Shown here piece after piece: positions 7,602-17,080 of a DNA stretch of 46,014 nucleotides. The DNA is taken from positions 1 to 46,014 of the forward strand of contig DVHI01000057.1 of the NCBI GenBank assembly GCA_018712275.1. Direction: 5' to 3'. This DNA is from Candidatus Coprenecus avistercoris. GTDB taxonomy: Bacteria; Bacteroidota; Bacteroidia; Bacteroidales; UBA932. How positions within the stretch are numbered: the first letter of the stretch is position 1; each line of letters begins with the position of its first letter. The notes under the pieces were generated by a model. It did not search any database, was not told the DNA's origin, and was given only the letters and a program-made list of their open reading frames with translations. The translations under genes and the position numbers were made by a program.

Positions 7602-8033
7602 ATGCTGTTAGGAATCGCATCAGACCACGCCGGCTTCGAGATGAAGGAAGCCCTGAAAAAGTATCTGGCCTCCATGGGCCATGAAGTTAAGGATTTCGGA
7701 ACTCACTCGCCCGAGAGTATGGACTATCCCGATGTCGCCCACCCGCTGGCCGAAAGCGTCGAGAAAGGGGAGGTGGACCTGGGTATCGCCCTCTGCGGTT
7801 CCGGCAACGGCATCAGCATGACCCTGAACAAGCATCAGGGTATCCGCGCCGCCCTCTGCTGGAATGAGGAACTGGCGGCCCTGGCCCGTCAGCACAATGA
7901 CGCCAACATCCTCTCGCTTCCCGCCCGCTTCATTCCCGTGGACCTCGCGGAGAAGATAGTCAGGAAGTTCCTGGAGAGCTCCTTCGAGGGAGGCCGTCAT
8001 CAGAGGAGAGTGGAGAAAATCCCCTGCAGGTAA
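7602..8033 (+). CDS. rpiB: Ribose-5-phosphate isomerase B
   Basis: Converts ribose 5-phosphate and ribulose 5-phosphate in the pentose phosphate pathway. The ATG at 7602 gives 143 residues, the usual length of the RpiB/LacAB family. MLLGIASDHAGFEMKEALK carries the Asp-His of the active site; the catalytic Cys is in GIALCGSGNGISM and the phosphate-binding His in ALARQHNDANILSLPARF. An ATG at 7594 leads to a stop after five codons and is out of frame. The stop overlaps the truB start by one base (TAATG), so the two are translationally coupled. Confidence 0.95.
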   Translation: MLLGIASDHAGFEMKEALKKYLASMGHEVKDFGTHSPESMDYPDVAHPLAESVEKGEVDLGIALCGSGNGISMTLNKHQGIRAALCWNEELAALARQHNDANILSLPARFIPVDLAEKIVRKFLESSFEGGRHQRRVEKIPCR

Positions 8034-8758
8034 TGTACGCGGTCATAGACAGGAATACTCCTGCCGGCACTTCCCTGTCTCCGGAACTGTATCCGGAGGG
8101 TTGGGTCATGGTCCTCGACAAGCCCTACAGGTGGACATCCGCCGATGCGGTGCGCAAGATTAAGTTCACGCTCAAGAAGCTGTATCATCAGAACAACATA
8201 AAGGTAGGTCATGCCGGGACGCTGGATCCCCTGGCCACCGGAGTGCTGCTGATCTGTGCGGGCAAGGCTACGAAGGTGTCCGAGGCCCTGCAGGCGGAGC
8301 GCAAGGAGTACATCGCGGAGGTGACTTTCGGTGCGACTACCCCGTCCTTCGACATGGAGCACGAGGTGGACGCCCGTTATCCCTGGGAGCATATAACCGA
8401 GGAGGCCATAGCCGTGGCACTCAAGTCGATGGAGGGGGAGCAGATGCAGCTGCCTCCCGTATATTCGGCGAAGTACGTGGACGGTATCAGGGCCTACGAG
8501 ATGGCGCGTCAGGGGGAGGAAGTGGCGCTGAAGGCGGCCAGGATCAATATCTACGCCACGCAGCTCATAGAGTACAGGCCGCCGGTGCTGAAGGTGGCGG
8601 TACAGTGCAGCAAGGGTACCTATATCCGGGCCTTCGCCCGTGATCTGGGTGTGGCGCTGGGCAGCGGGGCCTACCTCTCCGGTCTGGTGAGGACTGCCTC
8701 CGGCGGCTTCTCCATAGGAAATGCCCTGACAATGGAGGATTTTCAGGAAAGATTTTGA
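8033..8758 (+). CDS. truB: tRNA pseudouridine-55 synthase
   Basis: Makes pseudouridine 55 in the T-loop of tRNAs. In the 241-residue protein the catalytic Asp is in HAGTLDPLATGVLLI near residue 65; the preceding DKPYRWTSADAVRKIK and later YSAKYVDGIRAYEMAR and CSKGTYIRAFARDLG segments are family signatures. At 241 residues it is the short form ending near the catalytic domain with little or no PUA domain, common in Bacteroidetes. It sits between rpiB and queA, joined to the latter by a 35-bp gap. Confidence 0.95.
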   Translation: MYAVIDRNTPAGTSLSPELYPEGWVMVLDKPYRWTSADAVRKIKFTLKKLYHQNNIKVGHAGTLDPLATGVLLICAGKATKVSEALQAERKEYIAEVTFGATTPSFDMEHEVDARYPWEHITEEAIAVALKSMEGEQMQLPPVYSAKYVDGIRAYEMARQGEEVALKAARINIYATQLIEYRPPVLKVAVQCSKGTYIRAFARDLGVALGSGAYLSGLVRTASGGFSIGNALTMEDFQERF

Positions 8759-8793
8759 AACTTTTTCCGGCGTGAGCCGTAAATACTATTGAT

Positions 8794-9912
8794 ATGAAAC
8801 TTTCGCAATTTAGCTTTGACCTGGATTACAGGAAAAACATCGCGCCCTATCCCTCGGAGTACAGGGATGAGAGCCGGATGCTGGTTCTCCACCGCTCTAC
8901 CGGAGACATCGAGCACAAGATATTCAAGGACATCATCAACTACTGCGACGAGGGCGACGTGTTCGTCTTCAACGACACCAAGGTCTTTCCGGCCCGTCTG
9001 AAGGGCAACAAGGAGAAGACCGGGGCCGAGATCGTGGTCTTCCTGCTGCGGGAACTGAACCGGGACCAGCGTCTGTGGGACGTGCTGGTTGACCCCGCCC
9101 GCAAGATCCGTATAGGCAACAAGCTCTATTTCGGTGAGAACGACTCGCTGGTGGCAGAGGTAATCGACAACACCACCTCCAGGGGCAGGACCCTCCGCTT
9201 CCTTTTCGACGGCTCCTACGAGGAGTTCAAGTCCACCCTCTATTCGATGGGAGAGATACCGGTGCCCGAGTACGTGTATGTTGCCAGGCAGGCACAGCGC
9301 GAGAGGGACGGGCTGCCTTCGGTGAAGCAGTCGGGTCCGTTCATCTTCTCGGAGCCTTTCGACATAGACCGTTTCCAGACCATTTACGCCTCTCAGGAGG
9401 GGGCTGTGGCCTCGCCCGCCGCAGGCCTTCATTTCAGCAGGGAGGTCTTCAAGAGGATGGAGATCAAGGGTGTGGACGCCCGTTTCATTACCCTGCACAT
9501 GGGGCTGGGACACTTCCGCAATGTGGATGTGGAGGATCTGTCCAAGCACAAGATCGATTCCGAGCGGATGATTATCCCGGAGGAGACGGCGGATGCGGTC
9601 AATGCGGCCAAGGCCTCCGGACACAAGGTCTTCGCTGTGGGTGCCACAGTGGTAAGGGCCATCGAGACTCCGGTGACCACCACCTGCCAGCTCAAGCCTT
9701 TCGACGGATGGACCAACAAGTTCATCTTCCCTCCCTACAAGTTCTCGATTCCCGACGCTGTGGTGACGAACTTCCATCTGCCCAACTCCACCATGCTCAT
9801 GTCCGCCTGCTCCTTCGGCGGGTATGACAACGTCATGCGCGCATACCGCGAGGCCCTGAAGGAGGGCTATCAGTTCGGTATGTACGGTGACGCGATGCTG
9901 ATGATCGACTAA
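8794..9912 (+). CDS. queA: S-adenosylmethionine:tRNA ribosyltransferase-isomerase
   Basis: Transfers and isomerises the ribosyl group of S-adenosylmethionine onto preQ1-modified tRNA to form epoxyqueuosine. The 372-residue protein has the conserved N-terminus ([20 protein letters not shown]), [12 protein letters not shown], the core segment with [20 protein letters not shown], and [15 protein letters not shown] ~40-residue middle stretch shows the length of the Bacteroidetes/Firmicutes form. It ends 3 bp from the convergent ftsZ stop, so read-through from either side would make antisense RNA over the other gene. Confidence 0.96.
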   Translation: MKLSQFSFDLDYRKNIAPYPSEYRDESRMLVLHRSTGDIEHKIFKDIINYCDEGDVFVFNDTKVFPARLKGNKEKTGAEIVVFLLRELNRDQRLWDVLVDPARKIRIGNKLYFGENDSLVAEVIDNTTSRGRTLRFLFDGSYEEFKSTLYSMGEIPVPEYVYVARQAQRERDGLPSVKQSGPFIFSEPFDIDRFQTIYASQEGAVASPAAGLHFSREVFKRMEIKGVDARFITLHMGLGHFRNVDVEDLSKHKIDSERMIIPEETADAVNAAKASGHKVFAVGATVVRAIETPVTTTCQLKPFDGWTNKFIFPPYKFSIPDAVVTNFHLPNSTMLMSACSFGGYDNVMRAYREALKEGYQFGMYGDAMLMID

Positions 9913-9915
9913 GGG

Positions 9916-11145
9916 TCAGATTTTCCCGGCTTTTCTGAGTCTCTCGCGGCGGGCCAGGGCTGTCTCGTTCTCCAGGTCGGAGATGTTGCAGTCGGGTCCG
10001 TAGGTGAAGATGTTCTCCGTGTCCAGTTCCCGGATACTGCCTTCCTGAAAATCCCCGGTGATGCCTGTGGAGAGGGTGATGGAGCCTCTTCCATCGGCCG
10101 TGCCGTCGGTAAGTTCCACCGTATCAGAGTTGCTGTAACTGCGGGTGCGGGCCGGAGGGGTGTTGTTGACCTTGAACCCCGTGGCCAGGATGGTGACGGC
10201 TATCTCTCCTTCTTCTAGGCGGTTATCAGTGGTGAGCCCGCGTTTCTGCTTGCTCACGCCGCCGCCTGTGCTCTCGCGGATGAGATCCAGTATCATGGTG
10301 TCCTCCGAAGCCAGCAGGGAGGACTTGCTGTTGTACATGATGTTGACCAGGACGTTCTTTGCAGTATTGAGGTCGAAGTCCTTGAGCAGGGGAGACGTCA
10401 GCGCCTTCTCCACAGCTTCCCTGGCCCTGTCCTCGCCGGAGGCGCGGCCCGTGCCCACCAGCGCCATACCGCTGTCGCGCATTACCACCTTTACGTCTTC
10501 CAGGTCTACGTTGACGAAGCCGGTACTGGTGATTATCTCCGATATGCCGCGGACGGCGGTGTCGAGGATGTCGTCGGCCTTCTTATAGGCGTCCTGGATG
10601 CTTAGGTCTCCGTAGAAGTCGTACATCTTCTGGTTGTCGACGATGATGATTGAGTCGGTGTACTTGCTCATCTCCTCTATTCCGTGGTAGGCCCTCTGGA
10701 GGCATTCCAGACCCTCGTTGTTGGTGGGGTAGGTCACTACTGCTATGGTCAGCAGGCCGGCTTCCTTGGCGGCCTTGGCTATGACGGGAGCGGCTCCTGT
10801 ACCTGTGCCTCCGCCCATACCGGCGGTGATGAAGACTACGTCGATATTGCCGCCTATGTATTTTTTGATATGCTCAATGGATTCGAGAGCGGCGTTACGT
10901 CCTTTCTCCGGATTCATGCCTGCTCCGAATCCCTTGGTGAGAGCCGAGCCGAGCTGAATCTTGTCCGGCACGGGAGATGCCATCAGAGCCTGGCGGTCGG
11001 TATTGCAGATGAGGTACTCCACGTCCTTTATGCCCTCGTTGTAAAGGCGGGTGACGGCGTTGCAGCCTCCGCCTCCCACTCCGATTATCTTGATGGTCGA
11101 CATATTGTCGAGTACGCCTTCGGGTATGAAATCTGTAACTGTCAT
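9916..11145 (-). CDS. ftsZ: Cell division protein FtsZ
   Basis: Tubulin-like GTPase that forms the division ring. The 409-residue protein has the nucleotide-binding GVGGGGCNAV near residue 24, the tubulin signature GMGGGTGTGAAP near 110 and the catalytic NVDLEDVK loop. The GTPase core ends near 320; a linker of only about 70 residues follows. The tail ISDLENETALARRERLRKA resembles, from memory, the LEN-PAY-RR type FtsA-binding peptide of Bacteroidetes but with Pro and Tyr replaced, and it is unusually basic. Last gene of the dcw cluster, 19 bp after ftsA. Confidence 0.98.
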   Translation of the reverse strand: MTVTDFIPEGVLDNMSTIKIIGVGGGGCNAVTRLYNEGIKDVEYLICNTDRQALMASPVPDKIQLGSALTKGFGAGMNPEKGRNAALESIEHIKKYIGGNIDVVFITAGMGGGTGTGAAPVIAKAAKEAGLLTIAVVTYPTNNEGLECLQRAYHGIEEMSKYTDSIIIVDNQKMYDFYGDLSIQDAYKKADDILDTAVRGISEIITSTGFVNVDLEDVKVVMRDSGMALVGTGRASGEDRAREAVEKALTSPLLKDFDLNTAKNVLVNIMYNSKSSLLASEDTMILDLIRESTGGGVSKQKRGLTTDNRLEEGEIAVTILATGFKVNNTPPARTRSYSNSDTVELTDGTADGRGSITLSTGITGDFQEGSIRELDTENIFTYGPDCNISDLENETALARRERLRKAGKI

Positions 11146-11164
11146 GATTCTTCAACTTTAAATG

Positions 11165-12571
11165 TTATGCCTCGTTCTCCGTAGAGTCGAATATTCCCTT
11201 AATCCGTTCGGACCAGGGCTTCTTGGGCTGTCTGGGCGGTCTTTGGGGCCTTTGTGCGGTGCTGCCCGACTGTCCGCGGGCCGTGTCCGCTCCGGCTCCT
11301 GCCGTTTCCTCCGGGGAAAGTGTCCCGAACAGGGTGGCGTTCTCGTCCGGCTGCGGCTGGGCATTGCTCTGACGGGCGGATTCCGGCAAGGTCTCCTCGT
11401 ATTCGAATCCCTTGATGATCAGACCGACAGCCACCGAAGCCTCGGGACGGAACACCTCCTCCACCGAGTTGCCTATGACGGTGTTGCTGTCAGGCAGTCC
11501 TATACGCACGTCCATTCCCAGAATACTGCGGGCCAGAATCTGGATGTGGTTGAGTCCTGCCGTACCTCCGGTGATGACTGCTCCGCTGCGGATGCGGTCC
11601 TTGAATCCGGACTCCTCCACGATGTTGCGGACGGTGGCCAGTATCTCGCAGGTGCGGGCCTCGATGGCCTGGAACAGGAGCTTGAAGGGTACGTCCTTGA
11701 TGGGGATGCCGTTCTTGTCGCGGATGGAGATTATCTTGTTCTCAGGGGCATATTCGCTGATGCAGGAACCGTGCTGGATCTTCATGAGTTCGGCGTTGCG
11801 CAGGGATACTCCGCAGACCTGGCTGATGTCCTCGCTGATGGAGTTGCCTGCGAAGGGGATGACGGCTGCATGGCGGATGATATTGCCCTGGTATATCAGT
11901 ACGTCGGTGGTTCCGGCGCCTATGTCCACCAGTACAGTGCCGAGTTCCTTCTCGTCGTCGGTAAGCAGGGCTGAGGCCGCAGCGATGGGAGACAGGACCA
12001 TCTTCCTGGTGGAAAGACCGCTCATCGATACTGTCTGTCCGCATTTCTTGACTGTGCCGGCTCCGCCTATGAAGAGCCGGTACTCGCCGCTGATCTCCTT
12101 GCCTGTCATGCCTACGGGGTCTCCTGCGTCGATGAACTCATCCACGTTGTAGTACTGCGGCACTACGAACAGGATGTGCTCCGAGGGCTCGACCTTGCTC
12201 AGGTACATCTCGTCCAGCATGGAGGCTACTTCCTCCGTGCTGATCATAGAGTCCTCGTTCTGCCGGTTGCGGCTCATGCTTGCCGAGCAGCATCTGAGTT
12301 TCTGTCCGGATATGTTGACATACACGTCGCGGACGCTGTAGTGCTCGGTGTCGGGCAGGGAGTGCACCTGCTCCAGGACTTTCTGCATGGCCGGCTTGAT
12401 GACGGAGATGACGTTCATGGGATTCATGATCTCGCTCCTGCGCACTCCGTTGGAGGGTATGGGGGCCTCGCTGTAGCCGATGATCTTGATGCCGGTGGAG
12501 GTCTTCTCCCCGACTATGGCGGCAAGCTTCGACGTTCCTATGTCGATGGCTGTAACGTATCTGCTGTTCAT
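11165..12571 (-). CDS. ftsA: Cell division protein FtsA
   Basis: Actin-like ATPase that tethers FtsZ to the membrane. The 468-residue protein has AIDIGTSKLAAIVGEK (phosphate 1) at the start, VLVDIGAGTTDVLIYQGN (phosphate 2) near residue 205 and AVITGGTAGLNHI (adenosine motif) near 330. After residue ~390 comes a low-complexity Gln/Pro/Gly/Arg-rich linker of about 50 residues, then an amphipathic C-terminal helix (KPWSERIKGIFDST) fitting the membrane-targeting sequence. The linker is long relative to E. coli FtsA (420 aa). The start overlaps the ftsQ stop by 4 bp (ATGA). Confidence 0.97.
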   Translation of the reverse strand: MNSRYVTAIDIGTSKLAAIVGEKTSTGIKIIGYSEAPIPSNGVRRSEIMNPMNVISVIKPAMQKVLEQVHSLPDTEHYSVRDVYVNISGQKLRCCSASMSRNRQNEDSMISTEEVASMLDEMYLSKVEPSEHILFVVPQYYNVDEFIDAGDPVGMTGKEISGEYRLFIGGAGTVKKCGQTVSMSGLSTRKMVLSPIAAASALLTDDEKELGTVLVDIGAGTTDVLIYQGNIIRHAAVIPFAGNSISEDISQVCGVSLRNAELMKIQHGSCISEYAPENKIISIRDKNGIPIKDVPFKLLFQAIEARTCEILATVRNIVEESGFKDRIRSGAVITGGTAGLNHIQILARSILGMDVRIGLPDSNTVIGNSVEEVFRPEASVAVGLIIKGFEYEETLPESARQSNAQPQPDENATLFGTLSPEETAGAGADTARGQSGSTAQRPQRPPRQPKKPWSERIKGIFDSTENEA

Positions 12572-13386
12572 ATCTTTACACTTTTTTTGATTTCAGTTCT
12601 GTCCCTCAGTGTGCAGACTATCTGGTCCGAGAACTTGAGGTTGACCGCCGAATACCGCTCCCAGCCGTAGACGGGAACGATCTGGCGGTAGAATGTCCTG
12701 AGTTTTGCAAATTTATAATCAATATTGTCTGTTGATCCAAAAATTATCTTCTGATCGCCTACGGCGGTGTAGAAGACTATGTCCCCGTTCTTCTCCACAT
12801 TGATCTGCTGTATCTGGGAGTTCCACACAGGATGGCGGTCCAGATAGTGAGCCAGTTCGGTGATTCCTTCCACCCAGCCACGGTCCTCCTGGTCCGGAAC
12901 CCCTCTGTAGCCTTCTTCAAGTTTCACCGGAATGTTCCCTGATACCACCGGAACATACGAGGTGAATGTGCTGACCCACGGGAAGATGTACCCCGTGTCG
13001 TCGATGTAGAAAGCTCCGCTGGCGCTCTGTATTCTCAGCAGTGGCCTGCGCTGGGTGATGCTTACCCGCAGTATGCCGTCCCTGGAGATGGACACATCGC
13101 TGTGGCGGATGGCGCTGCGGCTCTCGAGCAGGTCCTCGATGCCGGTCAGGCGGGCTTCCTCCCTGGGCCTGCCCACCGGATTGACCTCCGAGGAGGTGAT
13201 GATGGCCTCTATCTCTGCCGGGGATACGAAGCGGTTCGACGCGCTGTCGAGGATCCTTACGGCGATGCCCGTGCACAGTTCTCCCTGCCTGCCTCTTGCG
13301 GAGAGGAAGGAAGCCGCTGCGAAGTACCCGCAGAAGAGCAGGACGGCCAGGGCGGCAAGGCAGTATGTGACGGTCTTCCTAAGCAT
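12568..13386 (-). CDS. ftsQ: Cell division protein FtsQ/DivIB
   Basis: Bitopic division protein that links the septal synthase complex. The start chosen is the ATG at 13386-13384 (MLRKTVTYCLAALAVLLFCG), which places one membrane helix at residues 5-24 and leaves an 8-bp overlap with murC; an ATG 24 bp upstream is possible but less economical. A POTRA-type segment follows (about 35-115), with an extracytoplasmic domain containing DTGYIFPW and VPVVSGNIPVKL typical of FtsQ. 272 residues. An AT-rich stretch inside the gene at about 12705-12750 holds a possible internal promoter for ftsA-ftsZ. Confidence 0.9.
   Translation of the reverse strand: MLRKTVTYCLAALAVLLFCGYFAAASFLSARGRQGELCTGIAVRILDSASNRFVSPAEIEAIITSSEVNPVGRPREEARLTGIEDLLESRSAIRHSDVSISRDGILRVSITQRRPLLRIQSASGAFYIDDTGYIFPWVSTFTSYVPVVSGNIPVKLEEGYRGVPDQEDRGWVEGITELAHYLDRHPVWNSQIQQINVEKNGDIVFYTAVGDQKIIFGSTDNIDYKFAKLRTFYRQIVPVYGWERYSAVNLKFSDQIVCTLRDRTEIKKSVKI
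12708..12715 (-). promoter_or_regulatory. Candidate internal promoter in ftsQ ahead of ftsA-ftsZ
   Basis: Minus-strand TAAATTTG matches TAnnTTTG within an AT-rich island in otherwise GC-rich coding sequence; a TTTTTG lies 23 bp further upstream as a possible -33. It would transcribe the end of ftsQ and all of ftsA and ftsZ. Known ftsQAZ promoters in other bacteria sit in comparable positions, but coding constraint (DNIDYKFAK) could also explain the bases. Confidence 0.3.
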
Positions 13387-14737
13387 ATTTCTCTCTAAGC
13401 AGGTTCTCAATGGGCTGGACCAGGCGGTCGATGTCGCCGGCTCCGAAGGTCACCAGTATGTCGGTGTCCCGTGAGGCAATCTCCTCCAGAACCTCCTTCT
13501 TCTGGATTATCCGCTTGTCCTTCAGTGTACAATGCTCGTAGATGAGGCTGGAGGACACTCCGGGCAGGGGCTCCTCCCGGGCGGGGTATATGGGCAGCAG
13601 CAGCAGTGAGTCCAGCAGGCTCAGGCTCTCTCCGAACTCCCGGTGGAAATCCCGGGTGCGGGTAAAGAGGTGAGGCTGGAAGATGCCGCAGATCTTCCTT
13701 CCGGGCCATACCTGGCGGATGGAGGCAATGGTGGCGGCCAGTTCGGCGGGATGATGGGCGTAGTCGTCGATGTAGGTGTGTCCGGGTGTGTTGAGGCGGA
13801 TGTCGAAGCGGCGGGCCACTCCCCGGAAGGACGCTATGCCCTCCCTGACTCCCTCCGCCGGAGTCCCGTGCAGCAGGGCCAGGGCGGCCGCGGCCGTCGC
13901 ATTCTCTATGTAGACTTTTCCAGGCACTCCTGCCTGGCAGCGCTCGATCCTTCCCTCTGGGGTGTTGAGGGTAAAATACATTTTCCCTTGTCCGTCGGAG
14001 ACAATGTCGGAGGCGCTGAAGTCCCCTCCCTCACCGTAGGTCCATATCCGGGCGCGGACGTCCCCGCTGCGGAAATATTCCTCCAGTCCCTTCTTCACCA
14101 CCAGTGTGTCCGAGCACTGGCGGCCGAACTGGACGAAGGCCCCGCGCAGGTCGTCGATGTCCCGGTAGATGTCCATGTGGTCTGCGTCCATGGCCGTGAC
14201 TACGGCACCTTCGGGATGCAGCCGCAGGAAGGAGCGGTCGAACTCATCGGCCTCGGCCACCATCACTCCGCTGTCGGAGAGCAGGAGGTTGGAGCCGTAG
14301 TTGCGGGATATGCCGCCCAGGAATGCGGTGCAGCCCTCGCCTGAGACGGTGAGGATGTGGGCCAGCATGGTGCTGGTGGAGGTCTTGCCGTGGGTGCCGG
14401 CTACCGCCAGGCAGCGGTGTCCGTCGGTGATCTCCTCCAGGGCCTCCGAGCGCTTGACGGTGCGGTAGCCGCGGCTGCGGGCGTATGTCAGCTCTCCCAT
14501 CTCCGCGGGGACCGCCGGGGTGTAGATGACCAGGGTGTCCTCCGGGGAGGGGGGCAGGAGGGAGGCATTGTCCTCGAAATGAACGGGGATGTCCTCCTCT
14601 TCCAGTGCCCGTGTGACGGGAGAGGGAGTGCGGTCGTAGCCGCTGACCCTGCAGCCGGCGTGACGGTACCAGCGGGCGAGGGCGCTCATGCCGATGCCGC
14701 CGATACCGATAAGGTAGATGTTATTGTATGTCTTCAT
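13379..14737 (-). CDS. murC: UDP-N-acetylmuramate-L-alanine ligase
   Basis: Adds L-alanine to UDP-MurNAc, the first step of the peptide stem. The 452-residue protein has the N-terminal Rossmann motif IGIGGIGMSALARWY, the ATP-binding GTHGKTSTSTML near residue 115, EADEFDRSFL and the C-terminal DDYAHHPAELAATI. It is placed between murG and ftsQ, with a 17-bp overlap with murG and 8-bp with ftsQ. In many bacteria murB and ddl follow murC; here ftsQ follows directly. Confidence 0.97.
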   Translation of the reverse strand: MKTYNNIYLIGIGGIGMSALARWYRHAGCRVSGYDRTPSPVTRALEEEDIPVHFEDNASLLPPSPEDTLVIYTPAVPAEMGELTYARSRGYRTVKRSEALEEITDGHRCLAVAGTHGKTSTSTMLAHILTVSGEGCTAFLGGISRNYGSNLLLSDSGVMVAEADEFDRSFLRLHPEGAVVTAMDADHMDIYRDIDDLRGAFVQFGRQCSDTLVVKKGLEEYFRSGDVRARIWTYGEGGDFSASDIVSDGQGKMYFTLNTPEGRIERCQAGVPGKVYIENATAAAALALLHGTPAEGVREGIASFRGVARRFDIRLNTPGHTYIDDYAHHPAELAATIASIRQVWPGRKICGIFQPHLFTRTRDFHREFGESLSLLDSLLLLPIYPAREEPLPGVSSSLIYEHCTLKDKRIIQKKEVLEEIASRDTDILVTFGAGDIDRLVQPIENLLREKYA

Positions 14738-15881
14738 GTTTACTCTCGTCTATAAGTTTCAGGACTTCACGCGCAATATCCTCCGCTGCGTGGGGGCGGG
14801 CCATTTTCAGAATGTTGTCCTCGAGAACGGAGCGCCGCTCACTGTCTTTCAGGAGTTCCTCAATGGCCGGGAAAAGGTCGGTCGAGGCACGGCTGTCGCA
14901 GACTATGGCGGCGGCGTCCACGTCCACCAGGGACATGGCGTTGTGGGTCTGGTGGTCTTCGGCAACATTGGGAGAGGGCACGAAGATGGTGGCCTTGCCT
15001 ATGGCGCACAGCTCCGAAATGGTACCGGCTCCGGCCCTGGAAACAACTATGTCGGCAGCTGCGAACGCCAGGTCCATCCTGCTGATAAAGTCGCAGTTGC
15101 GGATATTGCCCCAGATGTGCACTCCGTTGTTGTTCTGGCTTACCCCTCCGAGCCTGGAGAACATTTCCCGGACCTGTCCTGAGTAGCCCTTGCCGCTCTG
15201 CCAGATAATCTGGTAGGGGAAGGCTCCTCCGTTGGTGCGGCAGGCCACTCTCATTACGGAATTGAAGGTGCCGCACCCGCCGCTGCCTCCTACCATCAGG
15301 ACGGTTGGAAGGGTGGGGTCGAGGCTGAAGAAACGCTGTCCCTCGGCCTTTTCCTCAGGGGTGGACGGCCGCATATTGTCCCGGATGGGATTGCCGGTGA
15401 GTATGATTTTGGCGGCAGGGAAGAATCTTTCCATACCTGGATAGGCGGTACATATCTTCCGTGCCCTGCGGCTGAGTATCTTGTTGGTAAGGCCTGCGTA
15501 GGAGTTCTGTTCCTGAATCAGGGTGGGGATACCCTTGGAAGCGGCTTTCCACAGCATGGGGGCGCTGGCATACCCTCCCACGCCCACAACCACGTCCGGC
15601 TTGAAGCTGCGGATGATCTCTCCGGCCTTGCGCAGGCTCCGTATGACTTTTGCCGGCAGTGCCAGGTTGGATGCTGACAGGTTTCTCTGGAGACCCGCTA
15701 CGGGCAGGCCGATGATGCGGTATCCGGCCGCGGGGACCCGTTCCATTTCCATCTTGCCTTCGGCTCCCACGAAGAGAATGTCTGCCTCAGGCTCTATTTT
15801 CCTGATAGCCTCCGCTATCGAGAGGGCGGGGAAGATGTGGCCTCCCGTACCGCCTCCGCTGATTATGATTCTGTGCTGCAT
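14721..15881 (-). CDS. murG: UDP-GlcNAc:lipid I N-acetylglucosaminyltransferase
   Basis: Peripheral membrane glycosyltransferase that converts lipid I to lipid II. The 386-residue protein begins MQHRIIISGGGTGGHIFPAL, with the Gly-rich lipid I loop, followed by GVGGYASAPMLW (second Gly loop), MVGGSGGCGTFN (third loop) and the donor-binding SRAGAGTISELCAIGK segment near residue 295. The start overlaps the end of ftsW by 19 bp and its end overlaps murC by 17 bp. Confidence 0.97.
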   Translation of the reverse strand: MQHRIIISGGGTGGHIFPALSIAEAIRKIEPEADILFVGAEGKMEMERVPAAGYRIIGLPVAGLQRNLSASNLALPAKVIRSLRKAGEIIRSFKPDVVVGVGGYASAPMLWKAASKGIPTLIQEQNSYAGLTNKILSRRARKICTAYPGMERFFPAAKIILTGNPIRDNMRPSTPEEKAEGQRFFSLDPTLPTVLMVGGSGGCGTFNSVMRVACRTNGGAFPYQIIWQSGKGYSGQVREMFSRLGGVSQNNNGVHIWGNIRNCDFISRMDLAFAAADIVVSRAGAGTISELCAIGKATIFVPSPNVAEDHQTHNAMSLVDVDAAAIVCDSRASTDLFPAIEELLKDSERRSVLEDNILKMARPHAAEDIAREVLKLIDESKHEDIQ

Positions 15882-17071
15882 GGTGTTTCCTCCTTTTCGG
15901 CTTTAAGTTTCAAGTCTTTGATTTCTATCGTCCGGTTGACGGACAGTATGATGCCGAAGGCGCAGCTCATGATGACCAGGGCCGAGCCTCCGCGGCTGAT
16001 CATCGGCAGGGTCTGACCGGTGACGGGCAGGATGCCGATGTTGACGAATATATGCAGGAAGGCCTGCATGGTGATCAGGGTGGACAGGCCCAGGACTGTC
16101 AGGATCGAGAACTTGCGGGTGCATGCCCGGGCTATCTTCATGCACCGGAAGAAGAACCACAGATAGAGGATGATGACGGCCAGGCCGCCCATCAGGCCGT
16201 ATTCCTCTATGATGATCGAGTAGATGTAGTCGTCGTAGGCGTTGGGCAGGATGTCGCGCTTGATGCTGTTGCCCGGCCCCCGTCCGAATATTCCTCCCAG
16301 CTGTATGGCCTCGCGGGCCTGGTCCGCCTGGAAGGTCTTCTCATTGTATTCCGCCAGCTCCGCCGCACTCATCTCCGCGGTGTCGTCCCCCGAGAAGTGT
16401 CTTTCGATACGTTCTCCGAACGTGCTGAAGCGGGAGAATACCTTGCCTCCGCTGATTACGCTGACGGCGAAGGCGACGGCCACCACGCCCACGGCTATGG
16501 GAATGGTCCAGAGAATGAACTGTCTGCGGATTCCGGAGCAGATGAGAATCACCAGCGTGAGGGTGCCTATGATCAGGGCGGCGGACATACTGCCCAGCAT
16601 GGCCAGGGCACAGACCGCCCCGACTGGAATCAGGATTTTCAGAGCGTATTCTTTGAATGTGTCTATGGGCGAGGCTTCAATGATGCGGGCCAGATACAGG
16701 ACGGTGGCTACCTTCGCTATCTCGGAGGGGTGTATCTGTACTCCCAGGAACGAGAAGCTCCTGAGCTCTCCCAGGCAGATGGGGACTATGAGCAGTATCA
16801 TCGCGAATCCCATGGCCGCGTATGACAGGAACCGGTACCACTTCAGGGGTATTCTGTAGCATATCAGGAGGATGACGAAGCCGATGATGTAGTAGACGGC
16901 CTGGTCCATCAGGTAATTGAAGGGGGTGGTGTCCTTCCGGAAGGCCAGGGAGCTGGTGGCGGAGTACACCACGGCCATGGAGATCATGGCGAAGAACAGT
17001 ATCAGCAGCCATATCACCCTGTCGCCCCGAAGTCTGACCTTACCCTTGAATATGTCGGTTGTCATCTCCAT
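15863..17071 (-). CDS. ftsW: SEDS-family septal peptidoglycan polymerase FtsW
   Basis: Membrane glycosyltransferase that polymerises lipid II at the septum together with a class B PBP. The 402-residue protein has about ten hydrophobic segments, the GVQIHPSEIAKVATVLYLAR segment with the conserved Pro-Ser-Glu, the extracellular loop GIFGRGPGNSIKRDILPNAY (catalytic Asp region) and the C-terminal GILPVTGQTLPMISRGGSAL signature. Position in the dcw cluster between murD and murG favours FtsW over RodA. A charged extracellular insert around residues 215-245 is larger than the minimal loop. Confidence 0.95.
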   Translation of the reverse strand: MEMTTDIFKGKVRLRGDRVIWLLILFFAMISMAVVYSATSSLAFRKDTTPFNYLMDQAVYYIIGFVILLICYRIPLKWYRFLSYAAMGFAMILLIVPICLGELRSFSFLGVQIHPSEIAKVATVLYLARIIEASPIDTFKEYALKILIPVGAVCALAMLGSMSAALIIGTLTLVILICSGIRRQFILWTIPIAVGVVAVAFAVSVISGGKVFSRFSTFGERIERHFSGDDTAEMSAAELAEYNEKTFQADQAREAIQLGGIFGRGPGNSIKRDILPNAYDDYIYSIIIEEYGLMGGLAVIILYLWFFFRCMKIARACTRKFSILTVLGLSTLITMQAFLHIFVNIGILPVTGQTLPMISRGGSALVIMSCAFGIILSVNRTIEIKDLKLKAEKEETPCSTES

Positions 17072-17080
17072 TGCAGTGTG

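Noticed and set aside
8759..8793. preQ1 riboswitch ahead of queA
   Set aside because: The truB-queA gap is only 35 bp, and no aptamer-like stem with the required loop is visible.
16052..16825. 257-codon plus-strand open frame opposite ftsW
   Set aside because: The minus strand encodes FtsW with full SEDS motifs; the plus translation is Gln/Gly/Asp/Tyr-rich, a typical shadow of hydrophobic codons.
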